Assembly: GCF_017094465.1 (NCBI RefSeq)
Contig: NZ_CP064791.1
Coordinates: forward strand, 2,480,001 to 2,544,000
DNA length: 64,000 bases
Reading direction: 5' to 3'
Source of the DNA: Halapricum desulfuricans
Lineage (GTDB): Archaea; Halobacteriota; Halobacteria; Halobacteriales; Haloarculaceae
The translations under genes were made by a program, and so were the position numbers. Shown here in pieces: positions 25,433 through 34,606 of the stretch. Positions within the stretch are counted from its first letter, which is position 1. Each line of letters starts with the position of its first letter. The notes beneath the pieces are model-generated. The model searched no databases and had not been told where the DNA came from. It saw only the letters and a list, made by a program, of their open reading frames with translations.

Positions 25433-27220
25433 TCACTCGCGGTGTCGATCGAAGTGTTGCTGGAGCCAGATCTCGAGCGTCGTGAGTGCGCTGATCACGT
25501 TCATGTCGGCTCCGTCGCCCAGTTGTTCCCGGTAGGCGGCGACCGCCTCGTCGTCAATAAACGGTCGTTCACCGACGGCGTCGAGGAGATCGTCAATTTT
25601 CGTCCGGAACTCCTCGTGGGTGTTGTACCACGTCTCGGTCCTGCTGCTTGCGCTTCCGTAGGTCGGCCTGGACAGCAACTGTGCGATGGCGGTCGCGGTG
25701 TAGAACCCGATCACGTGGAGGGGATACGGCATGGAGGGTTTCAGCCGCGACCGCTCGTAGGGGATCTCCGCGAGGTCGGCGTTGAGCGTACGGATCAGTT
25801 GGATCTTCGGCTCGACGAGACCGTAAATGAGTTCCCCGTCCGAGAACGGGAGCGCGCCCATCCGCCAGGAGACGGGGAGTTTCGCGGCTTGCGACAGGAA
25901 CTCCCCGTCGGCGTAGGGGACGCGTGTTCCGACCTGATTGCGCGCGACGGGATTGCTCGCGTGCGCGAGACGCGGGAAGTAGTTCTGGTAGTGGGCGTCG
26001 ACGATTCCCTCGGTGAGCGTCGGTTCGTCGATCCGGCGGGCTTCCTTGCGGAACGAGCCCAGCGGGTCCACCGGCACGGTCAGCAGGTCTTCGACCGCTT
26101 CGGCCGTCAGGGTCGCCTCGCTCGCGTACATCGACTCGACGAGCGACGACGGTTCGGTCAGGTGGTGTCGGGAGAGATGGTGGCCGGCGAACGACCCCGC
26201 GATCCCCTCTAGCATGATGTCCGGGTCGCGATCGTCGATGTTGAACGTGGCGGTGAGGTTGAGCAGCGTGTTCCACTTCAACATCCCGTCAGTGACGGAG
26301 ACCGCCTTCTCCAGCATCGGGGTGAACTGCTCGACCGTCAGCGGAACCGTCTCGTTGTCGAGGCCGAGGACCTCGGCCGTCTCCGCGGCCAGCCTGAGGT
26401 TGACCCCGCCGCCGGGGTTCGCGTCGTAGGTGTACGTCACCAGCGACTCGAGGGTCCCGTCGTCGGCGCGAGCGAGTTCGTTCGCCGTCGCTCGGCTGTC
26501 GAGGCCGCCAGACAGCCACAGCCCGACGTCACCCGCCATCGTGTTGACTGTCCGTTCGGCCGAGCGCTGGTAGGCGTTCGTCCACTCGTGACGGTACTCG
26601 TCGGTCGGCTTCGCCGGCCTGTAGTCGGGCTTCCAGTATCGTCGTTCGTCGATCTCCCCCGCTCGATACTCGATGACCGTCGCGGGATGGACTGCGTTGA
26701 CTCCCTCCAGAAGCGTCGTGTCACTCCACATGTGCCCCATGAGCAGGAGGTCGCTGACGCCCTGGGTATCGATCGCTGCCTCGTCGAGATATCCCAGGAA
26801 CGGTGCCAGCCTGGACGCGAAGGCGAAGCCACGCTCGGTCGTGTAGAGGGGGATTCGACTGCCGATCCGGTCGGTCGCGAGAATCACTCTGTCGTCGGCG
26901 GCGTCCACACAGGCGATCGTAAACGGCCCGTCGAGCGCTCGAAGCGTCGCCTCCGGGGAGCGAAGGAGGCGCTCGAATATCTCCCGGTCGTCCCAGCCCA
27001 GCGCGTCACGGTTCGAGACCGCGCCGTCGATCACGCCCGCGGCCTGCCCGTCGCCCCAGAACGTGTATCCCTTGGGGTCTTTCTCACCGTGGTGCTTGAG
27101 CGCGAGGCCGAGTTCACCGGCCTCGAAGCGCTCTGTCTCGTACCACGGCTCCTGTGGCAGTGTCTCGACCATCCCTTCTAGCTGTGCCCGATCGACGGTG
27201 CCGCCGACGATTCCGGTCAT
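25433..27220 (-). CDS. Asparagine-synthetase-like amidotransferase lacking the N-terminal Cys
   Basis: 595 residues with the two-domain plan of AsnB-type enzymes. The N-terminal Ntn-like domain begins MTGIVGG, where active glutaminases have cysteine as residue 2; here it is threonine, so glutamine hydrolysis is unlikely. The C-terminal domain has the PP-loop SGGLDS at 237-242 and can adenylate a carboxylate. It may amidate a uronic acid using free ammonia, or make another amide; homologues occur in EPS clusters. Divergent from the TGWDY copy at 27331, with about 110 bp between starts. ATG 27220 is preferred over the ATG at 27247 because MTGIVGG aligns with the family N-terminus. Confidence 0.85.
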   Translation of the reverse strand: MTGIVGGTVDRAQLEGMVETLPQEPWYETERFEAGELGLALKHHGEKDPKGYTFWGDGQAAGVIDGAVSNRDALGWDDREIFERLLRSPEATLRALDGPFTIACVDAADDRVILATDRIGSRIPLYTTERGFAFASRLAPFLGYLDEAAIDTQGVSDLLLMGHMWSDTTLLEGVNAVHPATVIEYRAGEIDERRYWKPDYRPAKPTDEYRHEWTNAYQRSAERTVNTMAGDVGLWLSGGLDSRATANELARADDGTLESLVTYTYDANPGGGVNLRLAAETAEVLGLDNETVPLTVEQFTPMLEKAVSVTDGMLKWNTLLNLTATFNIDDRDPDIMLEGIAGSFAGHHLSRHHLTEPSSLVESMYASEATLTAEAVEDLLTVPVDPLGSFRKEARRIDEPTLTEGIVDAHYQNYFPRLAHASNPVARNQVGTRVPYADGEFLSQAAKLPVSWRMGALPFSDGELIYGLVEPKIQLIRTLNADLAEIPYERSRLKPSMPYPLHVIGFYTATAIAQLLSRPTYGSASSRTETWYNTHEEFRTKIDDLLDAVGERPFIDDEAVAAYREQLGDGADMNVISALTTLEIWLQQHFDRHRE

Positions 27221-27330
27221 TGGGGATACAATACCCGGTCCAGTCAATCAGTATACGCCCGCTACCTGTCGAGACAGGGGCCTATAACGAAGTGTCCGCC
27301 GGCGTCACCCACGGACGCACGTCGATTCAC

Positions 27331-28545
27331 ATGGTTGCCAACCGCCGGTCGCCTGCCGGGCGACAGCACGCGAGTTCCTCGACGGACAGCGCCGCGGCCG
27401 CCGGGCTCGCGGCGCTCGAGTACGCCGCCCGACGGGAGTACACGGGCTGGGACTACGCCGACGGCATGAGCAGTCGCCTCCGGGAGACGCTCCCGTTCGA
27501 CAACCGATGGGTGAACCTCGCCTTCCAGGAGACGATCAAGCGCAGTCCCGTCAACGTTCGCCCGCTGTTTCTGGTCGAACAGCGCCGCAACTTCAAGGGA
27601 ACGGCACTGTTCGCGCTGGCCCACCGGGCGTTCGACCGCACGTCGCTCGACACCGACTTCGAGCACGCGCGCGAGGCGACGCGACTGGCCGACTGGCTGC
27701 TCGACAACCAGTGCCCCGGCTATAGCGGGTTCTGCGGTGGCCATCGCCACGAGAACCAGCACCTCGACCACCGGACGTTGCCGACCGAGCCCGACGTCGT
27801 GTCGACTGCCTACGGCGTCAAGGCACTGCTCGCGGTGGCCGAGTACGATCCGGAATACGCGGCCGTCGCACGCACGGCCGAAGCGTTCCTGGTCGAGGAT
27901 ATGCACTACCGCGAGGTCGAAGACGGCGCGAAGATAGACTACTACCCGAAAGACACGGCCGACCACTACACGCTCAACGCCGGCGCGCTCGCTGCCCGGA
28001 CGCTCGTGGACCTCTACGCCCACGTCGGCGACGACCCGCTCCGCGAACGGGCACGGAAACTCCTCGATTACGTCGTCGCGCGCCAGACCGACAGCGGCGG
28101 GTGGTACTACCGCGACCCGCCCGACGCGTCCCATCTCTCGATGGATACCCATCACAACGGGTTCGTCATCGAGTGCCTCCAGCGGTACCGCGAGGTCACG
28201 GGCTCGCGGCGATACGACGGGGCGCTCGATCGCGCGGTCGAGTTCTTCCGGGACGCGCTGTTCGAGGCCGACGGCGCGCCGCGCTTCGACGAGTCCGCGG
28301 CGTACCCGCGGGACATCCACGCGGCCGCGCAGGGAATCCTCGTGTTCACCTACGCCGGCGACCTGCAGTTCGCACGCCGGATCATCGACTGGACGCTGGA
28401 GCACCTCTATGCCGGGGACGGACGGTTTTACGTCCAGAAACGCCGCTTCTACACGAAGCGGATCACCCTGATGCGGTGGTGTCAGGCCTGGATGGCCTAC
28501 GCGCTCGCGGTGTACTGCCGGTCAGCAGAAGCCGATGGCGAATGA
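27331..28545 (+). CDS. All-helical TGWDY family protein, copy 3
   Basis: 404 residues. Blocks YTGWDYADGMSS, KRSPVNVRPLFLVEQRRNFKG, GYSGFCGGHRHE, HLSMDTHHNGFVIE, YPRDIHAAAQGILVF and TLMRWCQAWMAYAL match copies 1 and 2. Predicted soluble (alpha/alpha) toroid with unknown activity. Copies 2 and 3 share more blocks with each other than with copy 1, indicating a later duplication. The frame extends upstream to 27154, but that stretch shadows the divergent gene and is arginine-rich, so ATG 27331 is chosen. Confidence 0.8.
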   Translation: MVANRRSPAGRQHASSSTDSAAAAGLAALEYAARREYTGWDYADGMSSRLRETLPFDNRWVNLAFQETIKRSPVNVRPLFLVEQRRNFKGTALFALAHRAFDRTSLDTDFEHAREATRLADWLLDNQCPGYSGFCGGHRHENQHLDHRTLPTEPDVVSTAYGVKALLAVAEYDPEYAAVARTAEAFLVEDMHYREVEDGAKIDYYPKDTADHYTLNAGALAARTLVDLYAHVGDDPLRERARKLLDYVVARQTDSGGWYYRDPPDASHLSMDTHHNGFVIECLQRYREVTGSRRYDGALDRAVEFFRDALFEADGAPRFDESAAYPRDIHAAAQGILVFTYAGDLQFARRIIDWTLEHLYAGDGRFYVQKRRFYTKRITLMRWCQAWMAYALAVYCRSAEADGE

Positions 28546-28639
28546 TCCCTGCCAGTCGGCAGCAGCCAGTAGCGAGTGACTCCCTCAACGCGAGCGAGCG
28601 CTCGGGAACGACGGGGTAGCCGGAGCGATGGAATCCGCG

Positions 28640-28849
28640 TCAGAGGACGAACGTAATGATCGCGAGCACGACAAAGAGAATGACGAGCCATTTGGCGATG
28701 GTCATACTCAATCCGGCGACCCCGCTCGCGCCGGCGATCCCCGCGATCACCGCCAGGATGAGAAAGAGAATCGCGAGTTCGATGAGATCGCCGCCGAACT
28801 GGAGCGGTATGCGTGTGGCTTCGGTGAGTGTGACCGGTGTGAGTGCCAT
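28640..28849 (-). CDS. DUF1328-type small membrane protein
   Basis: 69 residues with two hydrophobic helices ([19 protein letters not shown] and [18 protein letters not shown]) joined by a glycine-rich turn ASGVAGLS. This matches the DUF1328/YtjA small membrane protein family. The N-terminal [20 protein letters not shown] is short and polar. Function unknown; the family is often stress-related. It lies downstream of the ATP-grasp pair on the same strand, 40 bp from the end of the first. Confidence 0.85.
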   Translation of the reverse strand: MALTPVTLTEATRIPLQFGGDLIELAILFLILAVIAGIAGASGVAGLSMTIAKWLVILFVVLAIITFVL

Positions 28850-28889
28850 GTCAGGGCCTTCGACAGCAGGTCGTATAGTTAACAGACCG

Positions 28890-30134
28890 TTACGACTGGC
28901 TCTCGCCAGGGAGCACGCGCTGTCGTATCGACTCTGCAGCCAGATAGGCACCTTGCAGGAGCGCACCGGCGGTCGGAACCGGGTCGTCGAGCGAAACGAA
29001 CGTGTGGCGCGTCGTCCCGAACGAGCGGACGAACGGGACGACTGCTCCGGGGCGACCGCTGGCGAGGTGCTCTCCGAGCCACTTGATGTCCTCGTAGAGC
29101 AATCGGCGCTGGAGCACGTCGGTCCGGTAGGCCCCGACGTCGATCAGCGGTGACGGATCGAAGCCCCTGAGCAGGAGATAGTGGAACCACGGGATGTCCA
29201 CGCCGCTCTCGACGGCGAACGGGAGCGATCCCCAGTATCTGCCGTTGACCTCGATGACGTAGAACTCCCCGTCCGGCGTCCGCATGAACTCCACCATGAC
29301 CGGCCCCGTCCAGTCGAGGCGGTCGAGCACGCGCTCAGTGTATTCGAGCATCGTCGGCTCTCGAACCGCCGCCAGTAGCGCCGAGTTCCCGCCCGAGGCG
29401 GGGTAGGTCCGGAGTCGCTCCTCCTGGAAGTACGCCAGCACGTCACCGCCGTCCGCGAGCGCGACCGTCGTGGTCGTCGTTCCCGGCACGTACTCCTGAA
29501 CGAGGGGATAGCGCCCCTCTGCGTAGTCCTGTTCGCGACTGAGTCGCCGATAGGTTCGTCGCAGTTCCGCGGGCGAGTGGACGTAGTTCTCGTCACCGAC
29601 GAGCGTCACCGTATAGCCGGTGTCGTGGAGGTGACTCTTGCAACGGGGCTTGACCAGCGCCGGGTATTCGATCTCGTCCGCGATCGCAGCGACGTCGTTC
29701 ATATCGGCCGGACTGTGCGTCTCCGGCGTCGGCACGTCGATTGAGGCGAGCGCGTCCGCGAGTTTGCCCTTGTCGAACGCCCGGTCGAACGTCTCCCAGT
29801 CCTCGACGGCGACGGTCGTTCCCGTCCGCTCGATCCGCTCTTTGTACCGCGAGAGGATGAGCGAGGAGTGATCGGTGGCCGGGATGACGGCGACGTAGTC
29901 GGACCGACGCAGGTGATCGACGAGGTGATCGACGAACGCCGTATGATCCGAGTCGGGATCGGGATAGACGTACGTCTCGTCGCTATACCGCGAGAACATC
30001 CCCAGCGACCATCGGGAAGAACCACCAGCAGTGATCGGCACGTGTTTGCTACCCAGCGAGCGGATCACGCTCATCGCACACTGCGTGTCGCTGTCCAGAA
30101 CGAGCACGCCGTCGGTGCCGTCACGGGATGTCAC
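28890..30134 (-). CDS. ATP-grasp ligase
   Basis: 414 residues. An N-terminal [20 protein letters not shown] preATP-grasp domain, then [20 protein letters not shown], the lysine strand [30 protein letters not shown], and VMVEFMRT with [14 protein letters not shown] as the metal site. Same subfamily as 13382 and 16288, with VNGRYW replacing INP(K/R)(F/L)W. The GTG start (30134) overlaps the stop of the upstream ATP-grasp gene as GTGA, so the two are translationally coupled and may form a two-step ligation unit. Substrate unknown. Confidence 0.86.
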   Translation of the reverse strand: MTSRDGTDGVLVLDSDTQCAMSVIRSLGSKHVPITAGGSSRWSLGMFSRYSDETYVYPDPDSDHTAFVDHLVDHLRRSDYVAVIPATDHSSLILSRYKERIERTGTTVAVEDWETFDRAFDKGKLADALASIDVPTPETHSPADMNDVAAIADEIEYPALVKPRCKSHLHDTGYTVTLVGDENYVHSPAELRRTYRRLSREQDYAEGRYPLVQEYVPGTTTTTVALADGGDVLAYFQEERLRTYPASGGNSALLAAVREPTMLEYTERVLDRLDWTGPVMVEFMRTPDGEFYVIEVNGRYWGSLPFAVESGVDIPWFHYLLLRGFDPSPLIDVGAYRTDVLQRRLLYEDIKWLGEHLASGRPGAVVPFVRSFGTTRHTFVSLDDPVPTAGALLQGAYLAAESIRQRVLPGESQS

Positions 30135-31216
30135 GCGAGCCCCCTCCGTTCGGACGAGAGAACGCCGTGATGTCGATAGAACCGGCGCACGCGGTCGTCG
30201 GCGAGGAGCGGACCGTGTGCCTGTATGTCCGCGTCGGCTGACTGTGGATCCCCCTCTAACACCGTGATGGACCCCGCGTCGTCCCGGACGACGACATCCC
30301 AGCCCACGTGTGGCCACAGTCGGGCGTACGCCCCGGCGAGTTCGCGGACGGACGCGCTGATCCGTTCCCATCCGGGGACGGTGCAGTCGACGATCCGGGT
30401 TCCGGTCTCGGGGTGACTGTCGTTCCATCCCTCGACGACTGTGTCACTGTGTGGATTCGCCACGGCCCTGCTCAACGTCCCGGTATCGAGATCGATCTCG
30501 GCGCTGAGCCCGCCCGCCTCCCAGTTGTCGATGTGTCCGCTCGATGGTGTCCCGAACCGATGGACCGCTCTGGCGACGAACGGCTCGCCGGTTTCGGGAT
30601 CGGACATCGTGAGAAGCCGGATCGTGTTCGTCGAGTCCGGGGCGATCCGTGCCGCGTACTCGGCCTGACTGACGTGTTCGATGAGGAGTCGGTCCCGGCC
30701 CCCGGTCAGGGTCTCGGACAGGGCCGTCCGTTCGATCGGGCGACCGTCGAGACGGAGTTGTCCGTCCAGCCTGTCGATGCGCTGTATCTCGTCACCCCTG
30801 GCGGCCTGTATGGGTTTCGCGATAGCGGGGGCGTCCGCCAGTCTCTCGAGGAGCTGTTCGAACGAGCCGGCCTCCGAGATCCCCGGGACATCGACGAACG
30901 TGCCGTCCATGACGACGCCGTAGATGTCCGGGAGGAGGTGGTCGTGCGTCGGCGAAACGAGCAGGTGAAACAGCAATTTGTTCGCCAGGGCCTCGGTATA
31001 GGGATCGTCGATACCTCTGACCCGGCGGTACTCGACGTCCGACAGGTACTGTGCTACAGTCCCGGGTGTGAGATCCCAGACGGCGTCTTTCGTGGAGAGA
31101 AACCCGTGCCGGTAGAGCCAGAGCCGACGCTCCCACGTGAGATCGGATTGGTCGACCCCTCGAATCTCGGTCTCGAGGGCCGAGCGGGTCGACTCGAGAA
31201 GTGCGCGCAACCCCAT
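30131..31216 (-). CDS. Sugar-transfer-associated ATP-grasp protein
   Basis: 361 residues resembling the ATPgrasp_ST family found in capsule and EPS clusters. WLYRHGFLSTKDAVWDLT and LANKLLFHLLVSP form the N-terminal helical part. AIAKPIQAARGDEI gives the ATP-binding lysine, LLIEHVSQ the hinge strand, NTIRLLTM the next strand, and VGWDVVVRDDAG with ITVLEGDPQ the metal-binding end (D replacing the usual N). The family is thought to ligate a substituent onto glycans. Coupled by GTGA overlap to the ATP-grasp gene downstream. ATG 31216 begins the conserved MGLRALLESTRSAL. Confidence 0.85.
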   Translation of the reverse strand: MGLRALLESTRSALETEIRGVDQSDLTWERRLWLYRHGFLSTKDAVWDLTPGTVAQYLSDVEYRRVRGIDDPYTEALANKLLFHLLVSPTHDHLLPDIYGVVMDGTFVDVPGISEAGSFEQLLERLADAPAIAKPIQAARGDEIQRIDRLDGQLRLDGRPIERTALSETLTGGRDRLLIEHVSQAEYAARIAPDSTNTIRLLTMSDPETGEPFVARAVHRFGTPSSGHIDNWEAGGLSAEIDLDTGTLSRAVANPHSDTVVEGWNDSHPETGTRIVDCTVPGWERISASVRELAGAYARLWPHVGWDVVVRDDAGSITVLEGDPQSADADIQAHGPLLADDRVRRFYRHHGVLSSERRGLA

Positions 31217-31371
31217 TGTCGAGGCGTTGTATCCCGCAGGCGTTGTTATGAGCCCCATTCACCCGCGACGGCGGACTGTCACGACGGAAGACAGGTACTA
31301 CTGGATCGATCCGACGGTAGCGAACAGCTTACAACACGGCTGTGACGCCATCCTCGACCGACAGCAACCGC

Positions 31372-32313
31372 ATGATCTCTACACGGCAACTCAAACAGGC
31401 ACTCACGTGGGCCATCGCGAGCCCGAACCTCCTCGTGAGAGAGGCGAACCGACTGTACCACACGCGCGGCTACAGACGCTCGTTCAACCACGACGGCATC
31501 GACGTCGTTGCCGAGGACTGGGACACGCTGATCGTCCTCGATGCGTGCCGATACGATCTCTTCGCAGAGCGGTCCACGCTCCCTGGGACGTTGCGCGCGC
31601 GCGAGTCACGGGCGGCCCACACCTCCGAGTTCATCCGGGGGAACTTCCACGAGCGGGACCTGACGGACACCGTCTACGTGACCGCGAGTCCGATCCTCCA
31701 GCGGGGGTACCCCGAGCGGTACAACCCGGCGTTTCACGCCGTGGTCAACGTCTGGCAGGAGGACGGCTGGGACGCGGAGTACAACTCCGTCCATCCGGAG
31801 ACGATGGTCGAGTACGCGCTCGACGCCGCGGAGCAGTACCCCCAGAAACGACTCGTCGTCCACTTCATGCAACCGCACTACCCGTTTATCGCGTCCGATA
31901 CGAAACTGGACAAACAGACCGTGCCCGACCCGACCGAGATCACGACCGACATCTGGAACGAGATGATGTACAAATCGGCCGACATCGACCCAGAGACGAT
32001 TGTCGACGCCTACCGAGCGAACTTCGATCTGGTCGTTCCGTACGTCCAGCAACTGCTCGACGAACTGTCGGGAAAGACAGTCGTGACGTCTGACCACGGC
32101 AATATGCTCGGCGAGCGGTCCTGGCCGCTGCCGATCCGCGAGTGGGGACACCCACCCGGCGTGTACACCCCCGAACTCGTCCGCGTCCCCTGGCTGGAGT
32201 ACGAGTCCGGGCCGCGGCGGACGATCGTCGCCGAGCCCCCCGAAAGCGACACGGCAGACGTCGAAGACGACGTCGTTCGTGACCGGCTCCGACAGCTCGG
32301 CTACGCGGAATAA
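31372..32313 (+). CDS. Sulfatase/alkaline-phosphatase-superfamily protein, copy 2
   Basis: 313 residues. LIVLDACRYDLFAE carries the first metal-binding aspartate and the C/R pair common in haloarchaeal EPS-linked members. SDHGNMLGERSWPLP is the second metal site, and an HFMQPHYPFI motif contributes histidines. It ends RDRLRQLGYAE, similar in style to the LTDLGYIE end of copy 1. No signal peptide. Likely a phospho- or sulfo-transferase/hydrolase acting on a glycan intermediate. ATG 31342 is ten codons upstream in frame and cannot be excluded. Confidence 0.83.
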   Translation: MISTRQLKQALTWAIASPNLLVREANRLYHTRGYRRSFNHDGIDVVAEDWDTLIVLDACRYDLFAERSTLPGTLRARESRAAHTSEFIRGNFHERDLTDTVYVTASPILQRGYPERYNPAFHAVVNVWQEDGWDAEYNSVHPETMVEYALDAAEQYPQKRLVVHFMQPHYPFIASDTKLDKQTVPDPTEITTDIWNEMMYKSADIDPETIVDAYRANFDLVVPYVQQLLDELSGKTVVTSDHGNMLGERSWPLPIREWGHPPGVYTPELVRVPWLEYESGPRRTIVAEPPESDTADVEDDVVRDRLRQLGYAE

Positions 32314-32761
32314 ACTATCATCTTCTGCGAGTGAGTTGGCAGTGGTAGCGGATGACTGTCTTCGTCACAGGGAGCACACACCCCACCGAAAACAGCGACC
32401 GGCCATATCAGTACGAGAACGCGCTGTGACGGGGGGCGGTAAACATCGATTATCGACGGACAGGCCGATCTCCGCCCCACAAGCCCGTTCATAACAAAGA
32501 GAATATTGAACCGTCTGTCTGTATGCGCCTCAGAGACGCGAATCGTGATCCGACGCGTGCGACCACGACTCGCAGCGCTCCCTTCCGAACCCGTGTGCAA
32601 CTCGCGCCCGGCAGTGGCCCGGTGCAACGTCCGTCACTGACCGGCTACTCGAAACGGCCATCGACATCCGGTTCGAACGCTCACTGCCAGCCGTGTTGGG
32701 CAATATATCATACTGGAGTGGCTGAGGACCCGTCCGCCGTCACGTCGGAGGTGTCGCTCTG
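32314..32761. other. Intergenic region before glmS
   Basis: About 450 bp. Possible frames (for example 32523-32762) are basic, arginine/threonine-rich and unlike the acidic real genes here, so none is called. An AT-rich stretch at 32490-32512 could be a promoter element. No glmS ribozyme-like feature was recognised. Confidence 0.45.
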
Positions 32762-34573
32762 ATGTGTGGGATCACCGCCCGGGTCGGGAGCGACGACTCG
32801 CTCGACCCGCTGCTGACCTCGCTCCAGAACCTCGAATACCGCGGGTACGATTCGGCGGGTATCGCAATCCAGAACGGGACAGGCATCGATATCAACAAGC
32901 GTGAAGGTCAGGTTTCGGAACTGCAGTCCGAACTCGCCGCGGGTGACGTCGACGGGCCGGTCGGCATCGGCCACACGCGCTGGAGCACACACGGTCCGCC
33001 GACTGACGACAACGCCCACCCACACACCGACTGTCACGAGCGGGTCGCGGCCGTTCACAACGGGATCATCGAGAACTACACCGAGCTTCGGGAGGGACTG
33101 CAGGCCCGCGGCCACGAGTTCACCAGCGACACCGACACGGAAGTGATCCCCCACCTCGTCGAGGAGCGACTCGCCGCGGGCCAGGACCCCGAATCCGCCT
33201 TCCGCGACGCGGTCGACCAGCTCGAGGGCAGCTACGCCATCGCGCTGCTGGTCGACGGCGACCCAACAGTGTATGCGACTCGAAACGGCTCGCCGCTGGT
33301 GATCGGAGACGGTCAGTCGGCGAACTACCTGGCCAGTGACGTCCCCGCGTTCCTGGAGTTCACCGACCGCGTCGTCTATCTGGAGGACGACGACATCGCT
33401 GCGATCACGCCCGAGGGGTACCGGATCACCGACGTCGACGGGACCCCTGTCTCCCGTCCGGTCGAGACCGTCGACTGGGATCCCGAAGACGCCGAGAAGG
33501 GGAGTTACGACCACTACATGCTCAAGGAGATCAACGAGCAACCGATGGCACTCCGGCAGACGTTGCACGGTCGGATCGACGGCAGCGACGTCGTGCTCGA
33601 GGACTTCCCGCCAGGGTCGTTCGAGGACGTCTCGAACGTCCAGTTCGTCGCCTGTGGAACCTCCTACCACGCGGGGATGTACGGTGAGCGACTGCTCTCG
33701 GATTGGGGAATCAACGCCGACACGTTCATCGCCAGCGAGTACGCCGCCTATCCTGCCCCCGTCGACGAGAACACGCTGGTGATCGGTGTCACCCAGTCCG
33801 GCGAGACGGCGGACACTCTGGAAGCGCTGCAGCGCGCTCGGGACCGTGGCGCGCGGACGCTCGCGCTGACGAACGTGATCGGCTCGACCGCCGCCCGCAC
33901 GTGTGACGACGCGCTGTTCATCCGTGCCGGACCCGAGATCGGCGTCGCCGCGACCAAGACGTTCTCCTCGCAGGTCGCGACGCTGGTCCTCCTCGGGGAG
34001 CGGCTCGTTCGGGACGTCACCGGTGAGCCGACCGAGGGCCACGAACAGCGCCTGCGTGCGCTCGAAGCACTCCCGGAGAACGTCGAGTCGGTGATCGAAA
34101 CCACCGACGCGGAAGCCGTCAGCCGACGCTGCCTCGGTGACAACGGCCACTTCTTCATCGGCCGCGGGAGCGCCTTCTCGGTCGCGCTGGAGGGCGCCCT
34201 GAAATTCAAGGAGATTACCTACGAACACGCCGAAGGATTCGCTGCGGGAGAACTGAAACACGGCCCGCTGGCGCTCGTGACCTCGGAGACGCCGGTCTTC
34301 GCCATCGGCACGGGCCAGCACCTGAACCGCCTCGAGAGCAACGTCCGGGAGATCCAGACCCGCGGGGGGCCAGTCGTCGCCGTCGGACCGCGCACGGCGT
34401 CGCAACTCGCACAGACGGCCGACGAGTTCCTCCCCGTCCCCGCGACGCATCCGGATCTGGTCGCTGCGCTCGCGAACGTCCAGCTCCAGCTAATCGCCTA
34501 CCACGCCGCCAACGAGATGGGGCGCTCCATCGACAAACCGCGCAACCTCGCGAAGAGCGTGACCGTCGAGTAA
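32762..34573 (+). CDS. glmS: Glutamine--fructose-6-phosphate aminotransferase (isomerising)
   Basis: 603 residues, full length for GlmS. MCGI with catalytic C2 starts the Ntn glutaminase domain, followed by the EYRGYDSAGIA and GHTRWSTHGPP motifs. Two SIS domains follow, with CGTSYHAGMYGERLL, VIGVTQSGETADTL, GRGSAFSVALEGALKFKE and EGFAAGELKHGP, and the conserved end is PRNLAKSVTVE. It makes glucosamine-6-phosphate from fructose-6-phosphate and glutamine, the entry point for the UDP-GlcNAc used by the operon at 4866-11856. No riboswitch seen upstream. Confidence 0.97.
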   Translation: MCGITARVGSDDSLDPLLTSLQNLEYRGYDSAGIAIQNGTGIDINKREGQVSELQSELAAGDVDGPVGIGHTRWSTHGPPTDDNAHPHTDCHERVAAVHNGIIENYTELREGLQARGHEFTSDTDTEVIPHLVEERLAAGQDPESAFRDAVDQLEGSYAIALLVDGDPTVYATRNGSPLVIGDGQSANYLASDVPAFLEFTDRVVYLEDDDIAAITPEGYRITDVDGTPVSRPVETVDWDPEDAEKGSYDHYMLKEINEQPMALRQTLHGRIDGSDVVLEDFPPGSFEDVSNVQFVACGTSYHAGMYGERLLSDWGINADTFIASEYAAYPAPVDENTLVIGVTQSGETADTLEALQRARDRGARTLALTNVIGSTAARTCDDALFIRAGPEIGVAATKTFSSQVATLVLLGERLVRDVTGEPTEGHEQRLRALEALPENVESVIETTDAEAVSRRCLGDNGHFFIGRGSAFSVALEGALKFKEITYEHAEGFAAGELKHGPLALVTSETPVFAIGTGQHLNRLESNVREIQTRGGPVVAVGPRTASQLAQTADEFLPVPATHPDLVAALANVQLQLIAYHAANEMGRSIDKPRNLAKSVTVE

Positions 34574-34606
34574 TCGCCTACAGACTGATCGCGATACTAC
34601 AACAAT

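Noticed and set aside
32523-32762. 79-codon frame that overlaps the glmS ATG by one base
   Set aside because: Basic, Arg/Thr/Pro-rich composition unlike acidic haloarchaeal proteins; one-base overlap is expected by chance.
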